DNA of 64,000 bases. Origin: Eledone cirrhosa (lineage: Eukaryota; Mollusca; Cephalopoda; Octopoda; Eledonidae). This document shows, piece after piece, positions 31,819 through 41,880 of this stretch. Below the pieces are notes generated by a model. The model was not told where the DNA came from and did not search any database. It saw only the letters and a program-made list of their open reading frames with translations. How positions within the stretch are numbered: position 1 is the first letter of the stretch; every line of letters begins with the position of its first letter. The stretch is from the NCBI GenBank assembly GCA_964016885.1, contig OZ024740.1, positions 206,445,691 to 206,509,690 of the forward strand. The letters are read 5' to 3'. The translations under genes were made by a program, and so were the position numbers.

Positions 31819-31930
31819 TGAAACTGATTTATGTGAGGACTGAACTGTCAAATGAAGGATAATAGGTGAAACCAACTTATGTGAGATTTGAACTGTCAAA
31901 TGATGGATGATAGGTGAAACCAACTTATGT
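31818..31930. repeat. Small 48-bp tandem repeat
   Basis: The motif gtgaaac starts at 31818, 31866 and 31914, exactly 48 bases apart. Each unit continues with ttatgtgag, then tgaactgtcaaatgatgga. The sequence is unrelated to the 48-bp module of the RTE LINE. Confidence 0.75.
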
Positions 31931-32212
31931 AGAATGGTGATACTAGATTCAACAAACCATTTATACCAGCACCATAGTATTTTTATCTTTTCTCTGCTTT
32001 TATAAAAATAGTGATAATGATTAAAGACAAATTAATGAATCTCAGTAGATTACTGGTATCTATTCTACTGACTCTTGATGAAAAGTTGACACCAGTGGCA
32101 TTGAAAATAATGACTGCATACTGTAAAACAGTGAAACAAATTAATGTCTATAATACTTCCATTTCAAATGACAAAAAAGCTAATTTTATTGTTATATACT
32201 GTTGAATAGTAC
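31931..32212. other. No recognisable feature
   Basis: AT-rich sequence. A 64-codon plus-strand frame (32011-32205) has no recognisable domain and could be chance. Confidence 0.35.
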
Positions 32213-32612
32213 ATCTTCATCATCATCATCACTGTTTAACGTCCATTTTCCACACTAGCATGGGTTAGACGGGTCGTCCTATTTGAGTAATGTTAGGTCA
32301 GATGATCATGTAATACTGAACCAATTTTGGCTTGGTTTCGATGGCTGGATGCCCTTCCCAACGCAAACCACATTTACAGTGAGTACTGGATGCTTTTTGT
32401 TGTGACCCCTACACAACCACTTTACTGTGTGGGCTGGGTGCTTTTTGTTGTGACACCTACACAACCATTTACAGTGTAGACTGGATGCTTTTTGTTGTGA
32501 CACCTACATGACCACTTTACAGTGTGTGCTAAGAGCTTTTTGTCGTGACACGTACATGACCACTTTACAGTGTGGGCTCGGTGCTTTTTGTCATGTTCAT
32601 TAATTTTTTTTA
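32213..32612 (-). mobile_element. RTE-type 3' tail with five 48-bp modules
   Basis: The terminus is catcatcatcatcactgttt at 32219, followed by tccacactagcatgggttag and gatggctggatgcccttccc. Then five successive 48-bp modules (tttac-gtg-gctgg-tgctttttgt, with protein-like pattern Leu-Phe-Val-Val-Thr-Pro) run from about 32370 to 32600. This is an intermediate between the two-module ground state and the large array. Confidence 0.75.
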
Positions 32613-33261
32613 ATTGAAAACAATACATGAATATTTTTACCTATGGACCTAATAATTTATATAGATGGTTTAATGATCCAGCCACCATAGTGTTCTCACC
32701 CATGATAATCAAAGACAGATCATACATCTGAAGAAGTTTCTTTTTTCACCCTCTGACGTTATCTGATTTTAATAGAATGTACTCCAGTTTCAAGTGGTGA
32801 CTCCCCTTCATGTAGTGCCATTGGCACATACCACGCTTGCCATACCATAATTACACCTCTGGCTTAAACTGTTGATGTAGGAAAGACATGAGCAGGGAGG
32901 AAGTTTCAGAGGGTTGACGTTCTGGGTAGGAAGAACTAGGATATGCAGTTAATGTGGGCCTAGAGGGTGGAGGAGACAATATAGGTAACGAGAGGAGGAA
33001 AGACAAGTAAGTCAGGAGTACCTGAGTACAAGACCAGCCACCTCAGAGGAGCAGAGACCATTGTAGTAGTGGCAGAATAAACAGAGGGAGGAGACAGCAT
33101 GTCTGTGGGTGGCTTCATGCTAATTAGTCAAATAGCTTTTCTCTGGGTGTAGTATATGATGTATAGGTATATAATAGTGGAACACAGGCTTAAAAACTGG
33201 AAGTTGCTAAAAGGTTTACCAATGTTCTGCAATATAATGATCAGGGCTACTGGAACATAAT
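32613..33261. other. No recognisable feature
   Basis: Unique-looking sequence with a purine-rich patch (about 32880-33100). I see no coding frame above background and no repeat family. Confidence 0.4.
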
Positions 33262-33462
33262 AATGATAATAATTGTTTCTACTTTTTGGCACAAGGCCAG
33301 CAATTACGCCAGTGCATTACTGGTACTTTATTTTATCGACCGCGTAAGGATGAAAGGCAAAGTTAACCTCGGTGGGATTTGAACTCAGACCATAAAGGAC
33401 CGTAACTCTATGCTGCAAAGCATGGTGTCCGACCCTTTACCGATACTGCCAATCCACCGCCC
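33262..33462 (-). mobile_element. OR-type SINE
   Basis: A full copy on the minus strand bordered by ataataat repeats. It sits directly beside the 3' terminus of a CR1-like LINE fragment. Confidence 0.8.
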
Positions 33463-34070
33463 ATAATAATGATAATAATGAAATTATTGTGTACAGTGTT
33501 CAGGTGCACTACAACTCATCAAAGGTGCATGTATAGTACATAGAATAATATACAAATGTCAGGGAAGTGAATAGAGTTATGATATACATGTGTGTGTGTG
33601 TATGGAGGGGGAATATCAGGTGTAGTGTTGGCGAATCTCAGTAAGCATGGAGGTTTTAAAGGAGGCAGTATCTCGACAGCTAATAACTGATGCAGGTAGT
33701 TTGTTCCATGCCTCAGCAACTCTGAGCGTGAAAAAATGTTTCCGAAAGTCATGGGAGCTGTGCTGTTTTCTGACTTTGTTGGCATGCCCACGTGTGTTAG
33801 ACACATGGAAGTCAAAAAGGTACTCAGGGTTGTTGTTGGCAAGATGGTTAATAATTTTATGGGTGTTTACCAAGTCAGTTGCTAGACGTCGGAGCTTCAA
33901 TGTATCCATGCCCAGGGAAGCAAGACGTTCAGAGTATGGTAGATGCCTGATGAAGGGTATTCGCTTGGTTGCACGTCTCTGAACAGTTTCCATGCGGTCA
34001 ATGTTCTGAGCAAGATAGGGGTTCCAGACTGGTGATGCAAATTCTAAGTGTGGCCGCACCATAGCTATCA
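33463..34070 (-). pseudogene. CR1-like LINE 3' fragment, reverse transcriptase C terminus
   Basis: Reading from 34070, the frame starts at Met-Val-Arg-Pro-His-Leu-Glu-Phe-Ala-Ser and proceeds to the end of the ORF near 33616, then a 3' UTR and a taataatga-type terminus. It is close to 3000-3560. Here the frame stays open through Glu-Ala-Trp-Asn-Lys-Leu-Pro-Ala-Ser to the stop, unlike the copy at 3070, and this reveals the one-base deletion there. Everything upstream of the C-terminal block is missing. Confidence 0.75.
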
Positions 34071-34211
34071 TAGGAGAGAAGAGTGTATGAAATGAGAGTG
34101 ACATATCTGCCTTTGTTGATGGTGAAAAGAATGTTGGAATTGCTATGACAAGATGTTGCTGAATTAGGAAAATGGATAGGTCAATGAAGGACTACAAGTA
34201 GACGGAATTGA

Positions 34212-34310
34212 GGGACCAGACATAAACGTTGACAGCGGTATGGTAGATAAAGGGACTAAGGGACCGGCCATTAATGTTGACAGCAGTATGGTAGATAAAG
34301 GGATTAAAGG
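34212..34310. repeat. Second small 48-bp tandem repeat
   Basis: The motif gggacc recurs at 34212 and 34260 and, in altered form, 48 bases later. The unit includes ttgacagc(a/g)gtatggtag, then ataaaggga. It directly precedes an RTE-type tail but does not resemble the RTE 48-bp module. Confidence 0.7.
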
Positions 34311-34437
34311 ACCAAAATCAGTTCTGTATGAATAAGACACTGTCACCTCATCTAGCTTGTTTCAGATGGGACAACTCGTCTAACCCATGTTAGTGTGGAA
34401 AAATGGACGTTAAAAAGTAATGATGATGATGATGATT
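34311..34437 (+). mobile_element. RTE-type 3' tail fragment
   Basis: The order ccaaaatcagttctgtatga, cagatgggacaactcgtcta, acccatgttagtgtgg and ggacgttaaaaagtaatgat ends in a GAT repeat. It is the terminal part of the same tail seen at 39765-39885. Confidence 0.7.
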
Positions 34438-35299
34438 GATCATTCTTGTTTACTAGGGTTTAAATAATTCACTACATGCACCTGTGGATGTTGCAGTTAA
34501 CTTAATGGATGCAATAGTGTTCGAGTTGTTGCCCTTTGACTGTAATTGGGTCAGGACTAGTTTTACACAGACGTGTACATGTGGAGATATATATTTCAGA
34601 TGTAGCGTGAGAGATGGTTTGGTATTAATGTTCAGTGTTCTCTTTGACATGGCTGATGTTGTAGTAGTAATGTTGTTGGCTTGATGGGTGATTTCATGAA
34701 TTGCTCTCTCCCATATAAAAGCTGTGGGAAATTTGTGACTTATGGTAAATGAATTGAGTGTGTGTGTCTCAGTGAATCAAGATGTGTGGCTGTACTCATT
34801 GCCATAGTCAGTTGTTGAAAGTTGAAGGCTGAAAGTAAAGCTGACATTACAATAACCTATGAACAATAACAAACATTGCTACAATAATGATTTTATTGAG
34901 AAATAACTTATGTTGAAGCTATTGTTGACATCACAGGAAAACAACAAAGAACCAAGTGAATTGTGTGTTATATTTGTGTGTCTGGTTTGTGTAAATGTAG
35001 TAGTAGTCTAACAAGATGCATTGAACCAACCTTTATCGAGGTGCCAACCCTGTCGAGAGGGCTGGAGATTTTGGCTAAGAGTTACATCTTTCTGCCTGCT
35101 TGCTAGAGCAACTTCATGTGATGTCTTTCTGCTGAGTAACGAGAATGGGATGAAGAAAGTGTTATCTTTGACTAACTGTAAATGACCTCTTGGGATGCTT
35201 TCCCCAAACTAAGTGGTGACAATAATTCAAGACAAAAAGAAAAATGAACATCGTGAGAAAATGTGAAGAGATTTCTCTACATTAATTCCTTGGCCGGTT
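34438..35299. other. No gene seen
   Basis: Mixed-composition sequence. The two 65-66-codon open frames at 34453-34684 lie on opposite strands over the same DNA and show no domain. No repeat family is recognised. Confidence 0.4.
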
Positions 35300-35770
35300 T
35301 AGGAGACCAGCATTGATATGCATGACCAAGTTGGAAGAGGTATCATGATTAGCAGATGTAAAATTACTTGGCTGGAATTTGCAGACGATGTGGTGTTACT
35401 TAACTCGACAAAAAGTGATCTCTGACTTGCACTTGATAGGTTTGATGTTGAGTGGTGCATGGCTGGATGAAAAACATTGCTGTGAAACTGAGACACTTGT
35501 CCTCTCAAGGAACCCTGTGCAGTGCACTCTACATGTGAATGGAGTTCCACTGAAGCAGGTGGAGAAGCTCAAGTATCTTGGGGCCATGTTCACGAGTGAT
35601 GGAAGGCAAGAGGCTTAATTAAGTACAAGAATTGCAGGAGCTGGTGCAGTAATGTGCCAGCTTCAGCATTCAGTAATCGGAAGAAGGATGGTAGGTGTAA
35701 AAGACAAACTCTCTCTCTTCAATTCAGTATTCGTGCCAACGCTTACCTATGGTCATGAATCTTGAGTAAT
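35300..35770 (+). pseudogene. RTE/Rex3-like reverse transcriptase fragment
   Basis: Across several frames it reads Leu-Glu-Phe-Ala-Asp-Asp-Val-Val-Leu-Leu, then Glu-Thr-Glu-Thr-Leu-Val-Leu-Ser-Arg-Asn-Pro, Leu-Lys-Tyr-Leu-Gly-Ala-Met-Phe-Thr-Ser-Asp-Gly-Arg, and finally Val-Phe-Val-Pro-Thr-Leu-Thr-Tyr-Gly-His-Glu-Ser. That order is characteristic of Rex3-type RTE polymerases (catalytic Ala-Asp-Asp through the thumb). Frameshifts and stops make it dead. It is the same family as 16510-16925. Confidence 0.7.
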
Positions 35771-36314
35771 AATCCTGGGTCTTTGTAGTTACATGACATG
35801 CACGCGTACTTCACAGCCTGGGGCAGCAACTAAAAAAACGGCTCTTGTGTTAAGGCAAGTACTATTATGTAATCTCTGCAAGATATTCACTCTTTCATCA
35901 GTCGTCCATCACACTGAATCCAGTCAGCCCGTATACATTTCCATTCTCAGCACAACCATACTTGGGTTGCAAATCTGCTAGGAAAATGATGCATCCTCGA
36001 GTATGGTTTGCTAATTTGTTGTGGAATTAACTCTATACCGAACTTGCCTTCTGGACTTAGTGCTCTACTTTACTACAGATGCAACCTCCCATCTTTTTAG
36101 CTCTATCTCTCTCTATAAATCTAAATATATTTAATTAAACATACGGTACATTGCCAAATATACTATACATACATTCATGTATACATCGCTATTTCAGAGC
36201 ACCAATCCTAATTTTATATATACATATAAATATATATATTAATACATATTAATACAAGGAGTCAGATTCAAGAGAAATATATATTAATATATATATATAT
36301 ATATTATATATATA
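35771..36314. other. No recognisable feature
   Basis: The region downstream of the Rex3-like fragment holds no recognised repeat apart from TA runs near 36230-36315. Confidence 0.35.
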
Positions 36315-36365
36315 TATCTAACCCCCGCTAGCATGGAAAATAGATGTTAAAGAACGATGATGATG

Positions 36366-36372
<7 letters not shown>
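36315..36372 (+). mobile_element. RTE-type terminal tail piece
   Basis: It reads ctaacccccgctagcatgga, then atgttaaagaacgatgatga. It faces the terminus of the next element tail to tail across a short TA spacer. Confidence 0.65.
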
Positions 36373-36395
<23 letters not shown>

Positions 36396-36399
<4 letters not shown>

Positions 36400-37450
36400 C
36401 ATCATCATCATCGTTTAACGTTTATCTTCCACGCTAGCATGGATTAGACGGGAGTTGTCCCAATTTGAGGCAAGGTTGGTCGGGTGACCGTGTCTCGTTT
36501 GTATAGGACTGTCTGGCAATATTTCTACGGCTGGATGCCCTTCCTAACACCAACCACATTTACAGTGTGGACTGGGAACTTTTTACCGTGTTACCTACAT
36601 GACCACATTACAGCGTGGACTGTGTGTTTTTTGTTGTTGTGACACCTACACGATCTCTTTAGCTTGGACTGGACGTTCTGTTGTACCAACATAAATTTAT
36701 AGAGAAAGGGTGGTGTTGGCGGGAGTGGGAGGATGGAATAGGGGTAGTGGTTGGGGTGTATATTTGGTTAAGAGGTGCCTACTGACTGTAGGTTTCGCTT
36801 TGTACATAGGCAAGGCGTGTCTTCTGTACTACTGCGTGGCGGCAAAGATCTCGGTCCAGTGACATTGTCTTGGAGAGGTGTAAGTGTGTAAGGTCGGAAT
36901 TTATCAAATCATCCCAGGTTTTTCTGGGTCTACCTATTCCGTAACTTCCATCAATTTTGATCACCCTGCACTTTTTTATACAGCTGTCGTCTTTCATGCG
37001 CATCACGTGACCATACTAACGTAGTCTTCTCTCAAGCAAACATCATCTGATCCCTCTTATTCCTAATTTCTCATTTAGTTCATTTATGTTTTGCCATTCA
37101 CGTATTACTATTACACATCCAACGGAGCATGCACGATTCCTTTCCAGTCTGCGCAGGTCCTATGCACGCAATGCCCATTCTCACTGCTATGTAACATTGC
37201 TGTTCGTATACAGGCATCATATAATCTGCCTTTCATTTTTAGAGAGAAACCTTTTGTGGCCAACAGCGGTATAAGCTCTCTGAACTTTTTTCATCCCGTT
37301 CTGACTCTGTACTTTCAGAGCACCCTCAACCTCTGCTGATTTTGTCACCCAGGTAGCGAAAAGTGTCCACTATTTCTATAGAACCATCTGGGCAATAGAA
37401 GGGGCTAGTATCCTGTGGGCTACTTATTGCTACTTATTGCACCTGAGTAT
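36396..37450 (-). mobile_element. RTE LINE 3' fragment
   Basis: From the terminus at 36398 (atcatcatcatcgtttaacg), it passes the tail, two 48-bp modules (about 36560-36660), the G-rich unique 3' UTR, then the ORF end (Leu-His-Leu-Ser-Lys-Thr-Met-Ser-Leu-Asp, the Arg-Pro-Arg-Lys-Thr-Trp box at about 36920-36940) and back to the segment around Cys-Ala-Arg (37430). Frames are broken in several places. It is co-linear with 30000-31012. Confidence 0.75.
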
Positions 37451-37480
37451 CAGCCATATATATATATATGTGTGTGTGTG

Positions 37481-37842
37481 TTTGTATATGTATAATAAAG
37501 CCAAAACAATGCAGGTATGGACATAGAATAAAGAGTGCAAATGCAAAAGATATTGTTGACAATTAGTCTTTTACCTTAGATTTATTTAAATGTCCTTAAT
37601 TTTCGAGATAATATCTCTTCTTTGGAGGGAAGTAAAGCGGTTAAACCAGTCTTCTCAATAGCTATTTAGAACACTGGTTAAACCGCTTTACTTCCCTCCG
37701 AAGAAGAAATATTATCTCGAAAATTAAGGACATTTAAATAAATCTAAGGTAAAAGACTAATTGTCAACAATATCTTTTGCATTTGCATTCTTTATTCTAT
37801 GTCCATACCTGCATTGTTTTGGCTTTATTATACATATACAAA
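37481..37842. repeat. Near-perfect long inverted repeat
   Basis: Left arm 37481-37650 and right arm 37673-37842 are 170 bases each and reverse-complementary apart from three mismatches I can see; the loop is 22 bases (37651-37672). The ends read tttgtatatg and catatacaaa. No ORF lies inside. It could be a non-autonomous foldback element or a recent inverted duplication. Confidence 0.9.
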
Positions 37843-37906
37843 CGTTTATACCTCATTACACAATACTTCAAGTGAACTATAACTTCCTCCATATATATAT
37901 ATATAT

Positions 37907-37946
37907 ATTAAAATATAGAGAAAAATACTGCAGGTAGCACATGGTA
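37907..37946 (+). repeat. 40-bp direct repeat, first copy
   Basis: attaaaatatagagaaaaat continues to gcacatggta. It is identical over all 40 bases to 38401-38440, 494 bases away. Confidence 0.9.
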
Positions 37947-38400
37947 ACATGTAATAAAATAAGTCCCTCATCAGTGATTTGCCGAAGATCATAGATATTT
38001 CATTGCATTAAAAATCATATATCTCACTTCGGTGCAATAATAACCAAAATAAGTTATTAGGACAATTAAAACGCGTAAAGCGAGTGAGACAGGAGAACAA
38101 CAGAAAATATAGCATACCGTAGGGGAGAAACAAGCTTCAAAAATTATTCTGTTTAGCATAAGCTAGGTGAATATATGAGCGCTTAGAGAATAGTACCTAC
38201 ACGAACGAGGGCTATGAGCAGAGAGAGAAAAAATAGCGTTCGTGAGTGCAGGATGAAATGAAGAGAAGAGGGAGAAAAACAGTGAGTGAGTGAAAGTGTG
38301 AGGAAGAGTTAACGGACAAGACAGAGGGGGAGAAACAGAGAGAATGGAGGAACAGTAAGAGAGAGAGAAAAAACACAGAATCGCAGTGGTAAATATATGT
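37947..38400. other. Segment between 40-bp direct repeats
   Basis: The stretch is purine-rich on the plus strand towards its right side (GAGA-like from 38220). No conserved domain is visible. The 130-codon minus-strand frame (38163-38555) consists of Ser/Phe/Leu from this low-complexity DNA. Confidence 0.4.
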
Positions 38401-38438
38401 ATTAAAATATAGAGAAAAATACTGCAGGTAGCACATGG

Positions 38439-38440
<2 letters not shown>
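38401..38440 (+). repeat. 40-bp direct repeat, second copy
   Basis: Exact match to 37907-37946, followed by a TA then GA microsatellite (38441-38478). Confidence 0.9.
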
Positions 38441-38477
<37 letters not shown>

Positions 38478-38650
38478 CGAGAAAAGGTGAAATTGGAAAT
38501 AGCATAGAAAATATATTAAAGGATGTTTTTTTTTTCCCTCTCTTTTATTCGTCAAAGTGACATTGTTGAAAAAATGAGAGGGACAATTCTTTTAAAAGAA
38601 AGTATTACCGGTTTCGATCTATTAGTAAAATCTATCTAATCAAATGTTGA
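38478..38650 (+). mobile_element. Repeat related to the Penelope-flanking sequence
   Basis: gagaaaaggtgaaattgg through accggtttcgatctattagt to ctaatcaaatgttg aligns with 39942-40147, where it runs directly into a Penelope-like ORF. It is likely another copy of that element's leading or terminal region. Confidence 0.5.
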
Positions 38651-38659
38651 GTCATTTCA

Positions 38660-38974
38660 TAATCATCTTCATTTCATTTTACGTCCGCTTTTTCCCTGCT
38701 TGCAAGGGTGGGACGGGAACTGATTCTGGCTTGATTTCTACAGCTGGATGCCCTTCCTAACACCAACATCATTTACAGTGAGTGCTGGGTGCTTTTCAGT
38801 CGAATGATAGGCACCCTAGTCCCTATCATCTCCTTTCTACAGCTGAGTAAACTGGAGCAATGTGAAATAAAGTGTCTTGCTCAAGGAAACCACACATCAC
38901 CCGGTCTGAGAATTGAACTCACAACCTTTCAATTGCAAGGCTAATGCTCTAACCACTAAGCCATGTGCCTCCTT
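38660..38974 (-). mobile_element. tRNA-headed SINE with RTE-like tail
   Basis: Same family as 205-547, with A and B boxes on the minus strand and an RTE-like tail, but a deletion of about 25 bases at the gcttttcagtcgaatgatag junction. Confidence 0.8.
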
Positions 38975-39447
38975 GAGTATTACAATTATAAAGAATTAAT
39001 AAGAATTAAGAATTAAGAATTAAAAATTAAAGATTTAAAATTAAGTGTTGAGGCAAGTTTTTTTCATCTTCCTTGTTGAGAAGGAGACTGGAAAAATGGA
39101 ATCTTCTGTATAGAGAGAGAGGTAGTCATGGTAGCAGCAGCAGCAGTGGTGGTAGTTGTGTTTTTTCACCCAGAACAAAATTGTTTTAGGGAGAGGGAGA
39201 TATTCTGTAAATATGTGTGTGTATCTTAATTGTGTTAATGGACTGGTCAAGAGTTAGATGGGAGTGGCGAGGAGGGGAAATGTAAGCTAGAGACAAATTC
39301 TATTGGCAACAGTAGGGTTGTAAAATAAATTCTATTTTTGGAATATGATTTTAGAGAGTATGAGTGTGTATGTGTGAGAGTGTATATATAAAAATACACA
39401 CGTGTGTGCGCGTCTGTTTATGTGGAGAAGATTGGTGTGTGTGTGTA
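38975..39447. other. No gene seen
   Basis: A short AAGAATT-type repeat (38990-39045), then unremarkable DNA with a TG/GTGTG-rich stretch near 39360-39450. Confidence 0.4.
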
Positions 39448-39885
39448 TGAGCTTCAGCCTGTCAACATAGATCTCTGGCGTTACACAGTGATACAGAAGA
39501 CCCAACTCCCCATAGGCACAGGCCAAAGCAGAAGCATATATACAGTATACACCACCCCACCCTCCCATTCATCTCCCACGAGGGCAGTACGAAGTATGCA
39601 TCTAGTGAAGCCCCCAGCCTGCACTATAAAGTGGTTGTGTAGGTGTCACAACAAAAAGCAACCAGCCCGTACTGTAAAGTGGTCGTGTTGGTGACACGAC
39701 AAAAGCACCCAGTACTCACTGTAAATGAGGTTGGTGTTAGGAAGGTCATCCAGCTGTAGAAACCAAACCAAAATCAGTTCTGTATATACAAGACATGGTT
39801 ACCTGACCTAACATTGCCCACAACAGGATAACTCGTCTAACCCATGCTATTGTGGAAAAATTGATGTAAAACGGCGACGATGATA
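39448..39885 (+). mobile_element. RTE LINE 3' end fragment
   Basis: It starts at the ORF end (Asp-Leu-Trp-Arg-Tyr-Thr-Val near 39468, then Lys-Thr-Gln-Leu), continues through a shortened 3' UTR and two 48-bp modules (about 39605-39725) into the shared tail, and ends at gtaaaacggcgacgatgat next to a TA microsatellite. Confidence 0.75.
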
Positions 39886-39941
39886 TATATATATATATAT
39901 ATGAAAAGGGAAATAAGGTTCTATACAAAACAGTGGTTATA

Positions 39942-40722
39942 GAGAAAAGGTGAAATTGAAAATAGCACGGAAAATATATTTAAGGATCTGTTTTTCTTTT
40001 TTTTTCCTTTCTTTGATTCATCTAAGTGACATTATTGAAAAAAAGAGGGACAATTCTTTTTAAAAAGAGTTTTATAATGTATATAAAGTACATAAAGTAT
40101 AACCGGTTTTGATGTATTAGTAAAATCCAGCTAATCAAATGTTGTGTATTACAATTAAACCGAAATGTTCGACTACCTACACAAAAACCTCCCCATTCTA
40201 TTTAAAGATGAAAAAATGAAAAATATCCTAGAAACACACAAGATCATTAAAAGTAAAAGGCAACCCAAATCACTAAAACACATTCTCACTAGAACAAATA
40301 TACACAAACCAATCTCCAGCCTTACGGTAACAAAATGCAGAAGAGCAAACTGAAACATGCGTATACTTAATTGAAGGACAAAAATTCACATTTAAAGATG
40401 GCCAAATTTTCACAGTGAAAAAGTTCACTTGCAACTCAGAGAAACTGATCTACCTAATCACATGTGGTGGGTGTCGACATAACTACATAGGACAGACAGG
40501 TGTGCCATTACGCAGAAGAATGACCATCCATTGCCAACAAATCCGAGATATAAACACAAGAAAAATCCTCTTAAGTTGACACATTGCAGTTTGTGCAGGA
40601 ATGACCCTACCCAACTTTAAAATCTTCCCCCTTTACAAGTACCCCAATTCTTTCACTCAACAACAAAGAATAAATAAAGAAAAACTATTTATTAAAAGAT
40701 TTAAACCAAAATTAAATATGTA
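39942..40722 (+). pseudogene. Penelope-like element fragment with GIY-YIG endonuclease
   Basis: After a leader shared with 38478-38650, a frame of 62 codons (40165-40353) is followed, one frame over, by a GIY-YIG-type domain: Leu-Ile-Tyr-Leu-Ile-Thr-Cys, Cys-Arg-His-Asn-Tyr-Ile-Gly-Gln-Thr-Gly and Leu-Arg-Arg-Arg-Met. It closes with the motif Phe-Ile-Lys-Arg-Phe-Lys-Pro-Lys and a stop near 40722. Penelope elements pair this endonuclease with a reverse transcriptase related to telomerase; here the polymerase is missing or reduced to its end. A frameshift near 40355 and a stop near 40578 show it is dead. Confidence 0.7.
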
Positions 40723-40912
40723 ATCACCCCCATTAGATTCTCTCTCTCTCTCTCTCCCACACATACACACAGACACACACACACACCAAGAAAGAAATTG
40801 CTCATACACATATTTTCCAAAAATTCCTGATTGAAAGCCACCACTGATGCTTTGCTCTGTTTTTTTTTTTATTTCCCACCACAATGGGATCTGTGACAGA
40901 CAGACTATATAT
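40723..40912. repeat. TC and CA microsatellites
   Basis: (TC)n near 40738-40756 and CA-rich DNA to 40788. The short frame on the minus strand here is spurious. Confidence 0.8.
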
Positions 40913-41252
40913 CATCATCATCATTCATTTTACGTCCGCTTTTCCCTGCTTGCAAGGGTGGGACGGGAACTGATGCTGGCTTGATTTCTACAGCTGGATG
41001 CCCTTCCTAACACCAACCTCATTTACAGTGAGTGCTGGGTGCTTTTTTGTCGTGGCACCTCCACGACCACTTTGCAGTGGAATGATAGGGACCCCAGTCC
41101 CTACCATCTCATTTCTACAGCTGAGTAAACTGGAGCAATGTGAAATAAAGTGTCTTGCTCAAGGAAACAACACATCACCTGGTCTGAGAATTGAACTCAC
41201 AACCTTTCGATTGCAAGACCAATGCTCTAACCACTAAGCCATGTGCCTCCAT
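40913..41252 (-). mobile_element. tRNA-headed SINE with RTE-like tail
   Basis: The longest copy of the family, with A box and B box on the minus strand, a complete body and a tail ending in GATGATGAT. It contains the RTE-like ggttggtgttaggaagggca segment near 40992-41020. Confidence 0.8.
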
Positions 41253-41442
41253 ACTAAGCCATGTAGCTATATATATATATATTTTTTAACCATTGGTCAA
41301 ACAATGATAAACATTGATTGCCAGCTAAATTAACTATAGAGATACAAAATATACAGAAGCGAAAACCAATCCAAACCAAACAGTGAGTGTGTTTTATTAT
41401 TATTTGGGACAATATTATAACAAAATGACCCTCCCCAAATAT

Positions 41443-41519
<77 letters not shown>

Positions 41520-41639
41520 GTATCTCAGCATGGCCACAGTCTACTGGGTGAAACAAGTAAAAGAATATATATATATATATAAATGACTTTTTAATTGTGC
41601 CATAGATAAGGCAATCTCCCTAATGTTTGTGCCACAATA
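41253..41639. repeat. Long TA microsatellite and flanks
   Basis: A TA run of about 57 bases (41447-41503) followed by TG repeats to about 41518, and a shorter TA run at 41566-41580. No gene is seen. Confidence 0.85.
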
Positions 41640-41880
41640 AAATGCACTCGATAGAGTGTAGGTTTGTATGTCAGGCTCCGGTCTTTTGGAGCAATCAGTA
41701 GAGTGTGGGAATGTATGTAAGTGGGATGCATCAATAGAGTATTGAAACATATGTAAGCAGGATGCATGTCCCTGGCTCATCTGGAGGTTGGTGGTGGCTC
41801 TCTGAGTATTGATCAGTTTGTAGCGACATACCCAACCAGTGTTCACAGGGAAAATTGATGCTAAACGATCATGATATATG
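41640..41880 (+). mobile_element. Degenerate element with RTE-like terminus
   Basis: Two imperfect units of about 36 bases (agtagagtgtgggaatgtat and aatagagtattgaaacatat) precede a decayed tail (acccaaccagtgttcacagg, then aattgatgctaaacgatcat). The identification rests on that tail. Confidence 0.4.

Noticed and set aside
34484..34684. A 66-codon plus-strand ORF as a gene
   Set aside because: It overlaps an equally long minus-strand frame, has no recognisable domain, and lies between repeat fragments.
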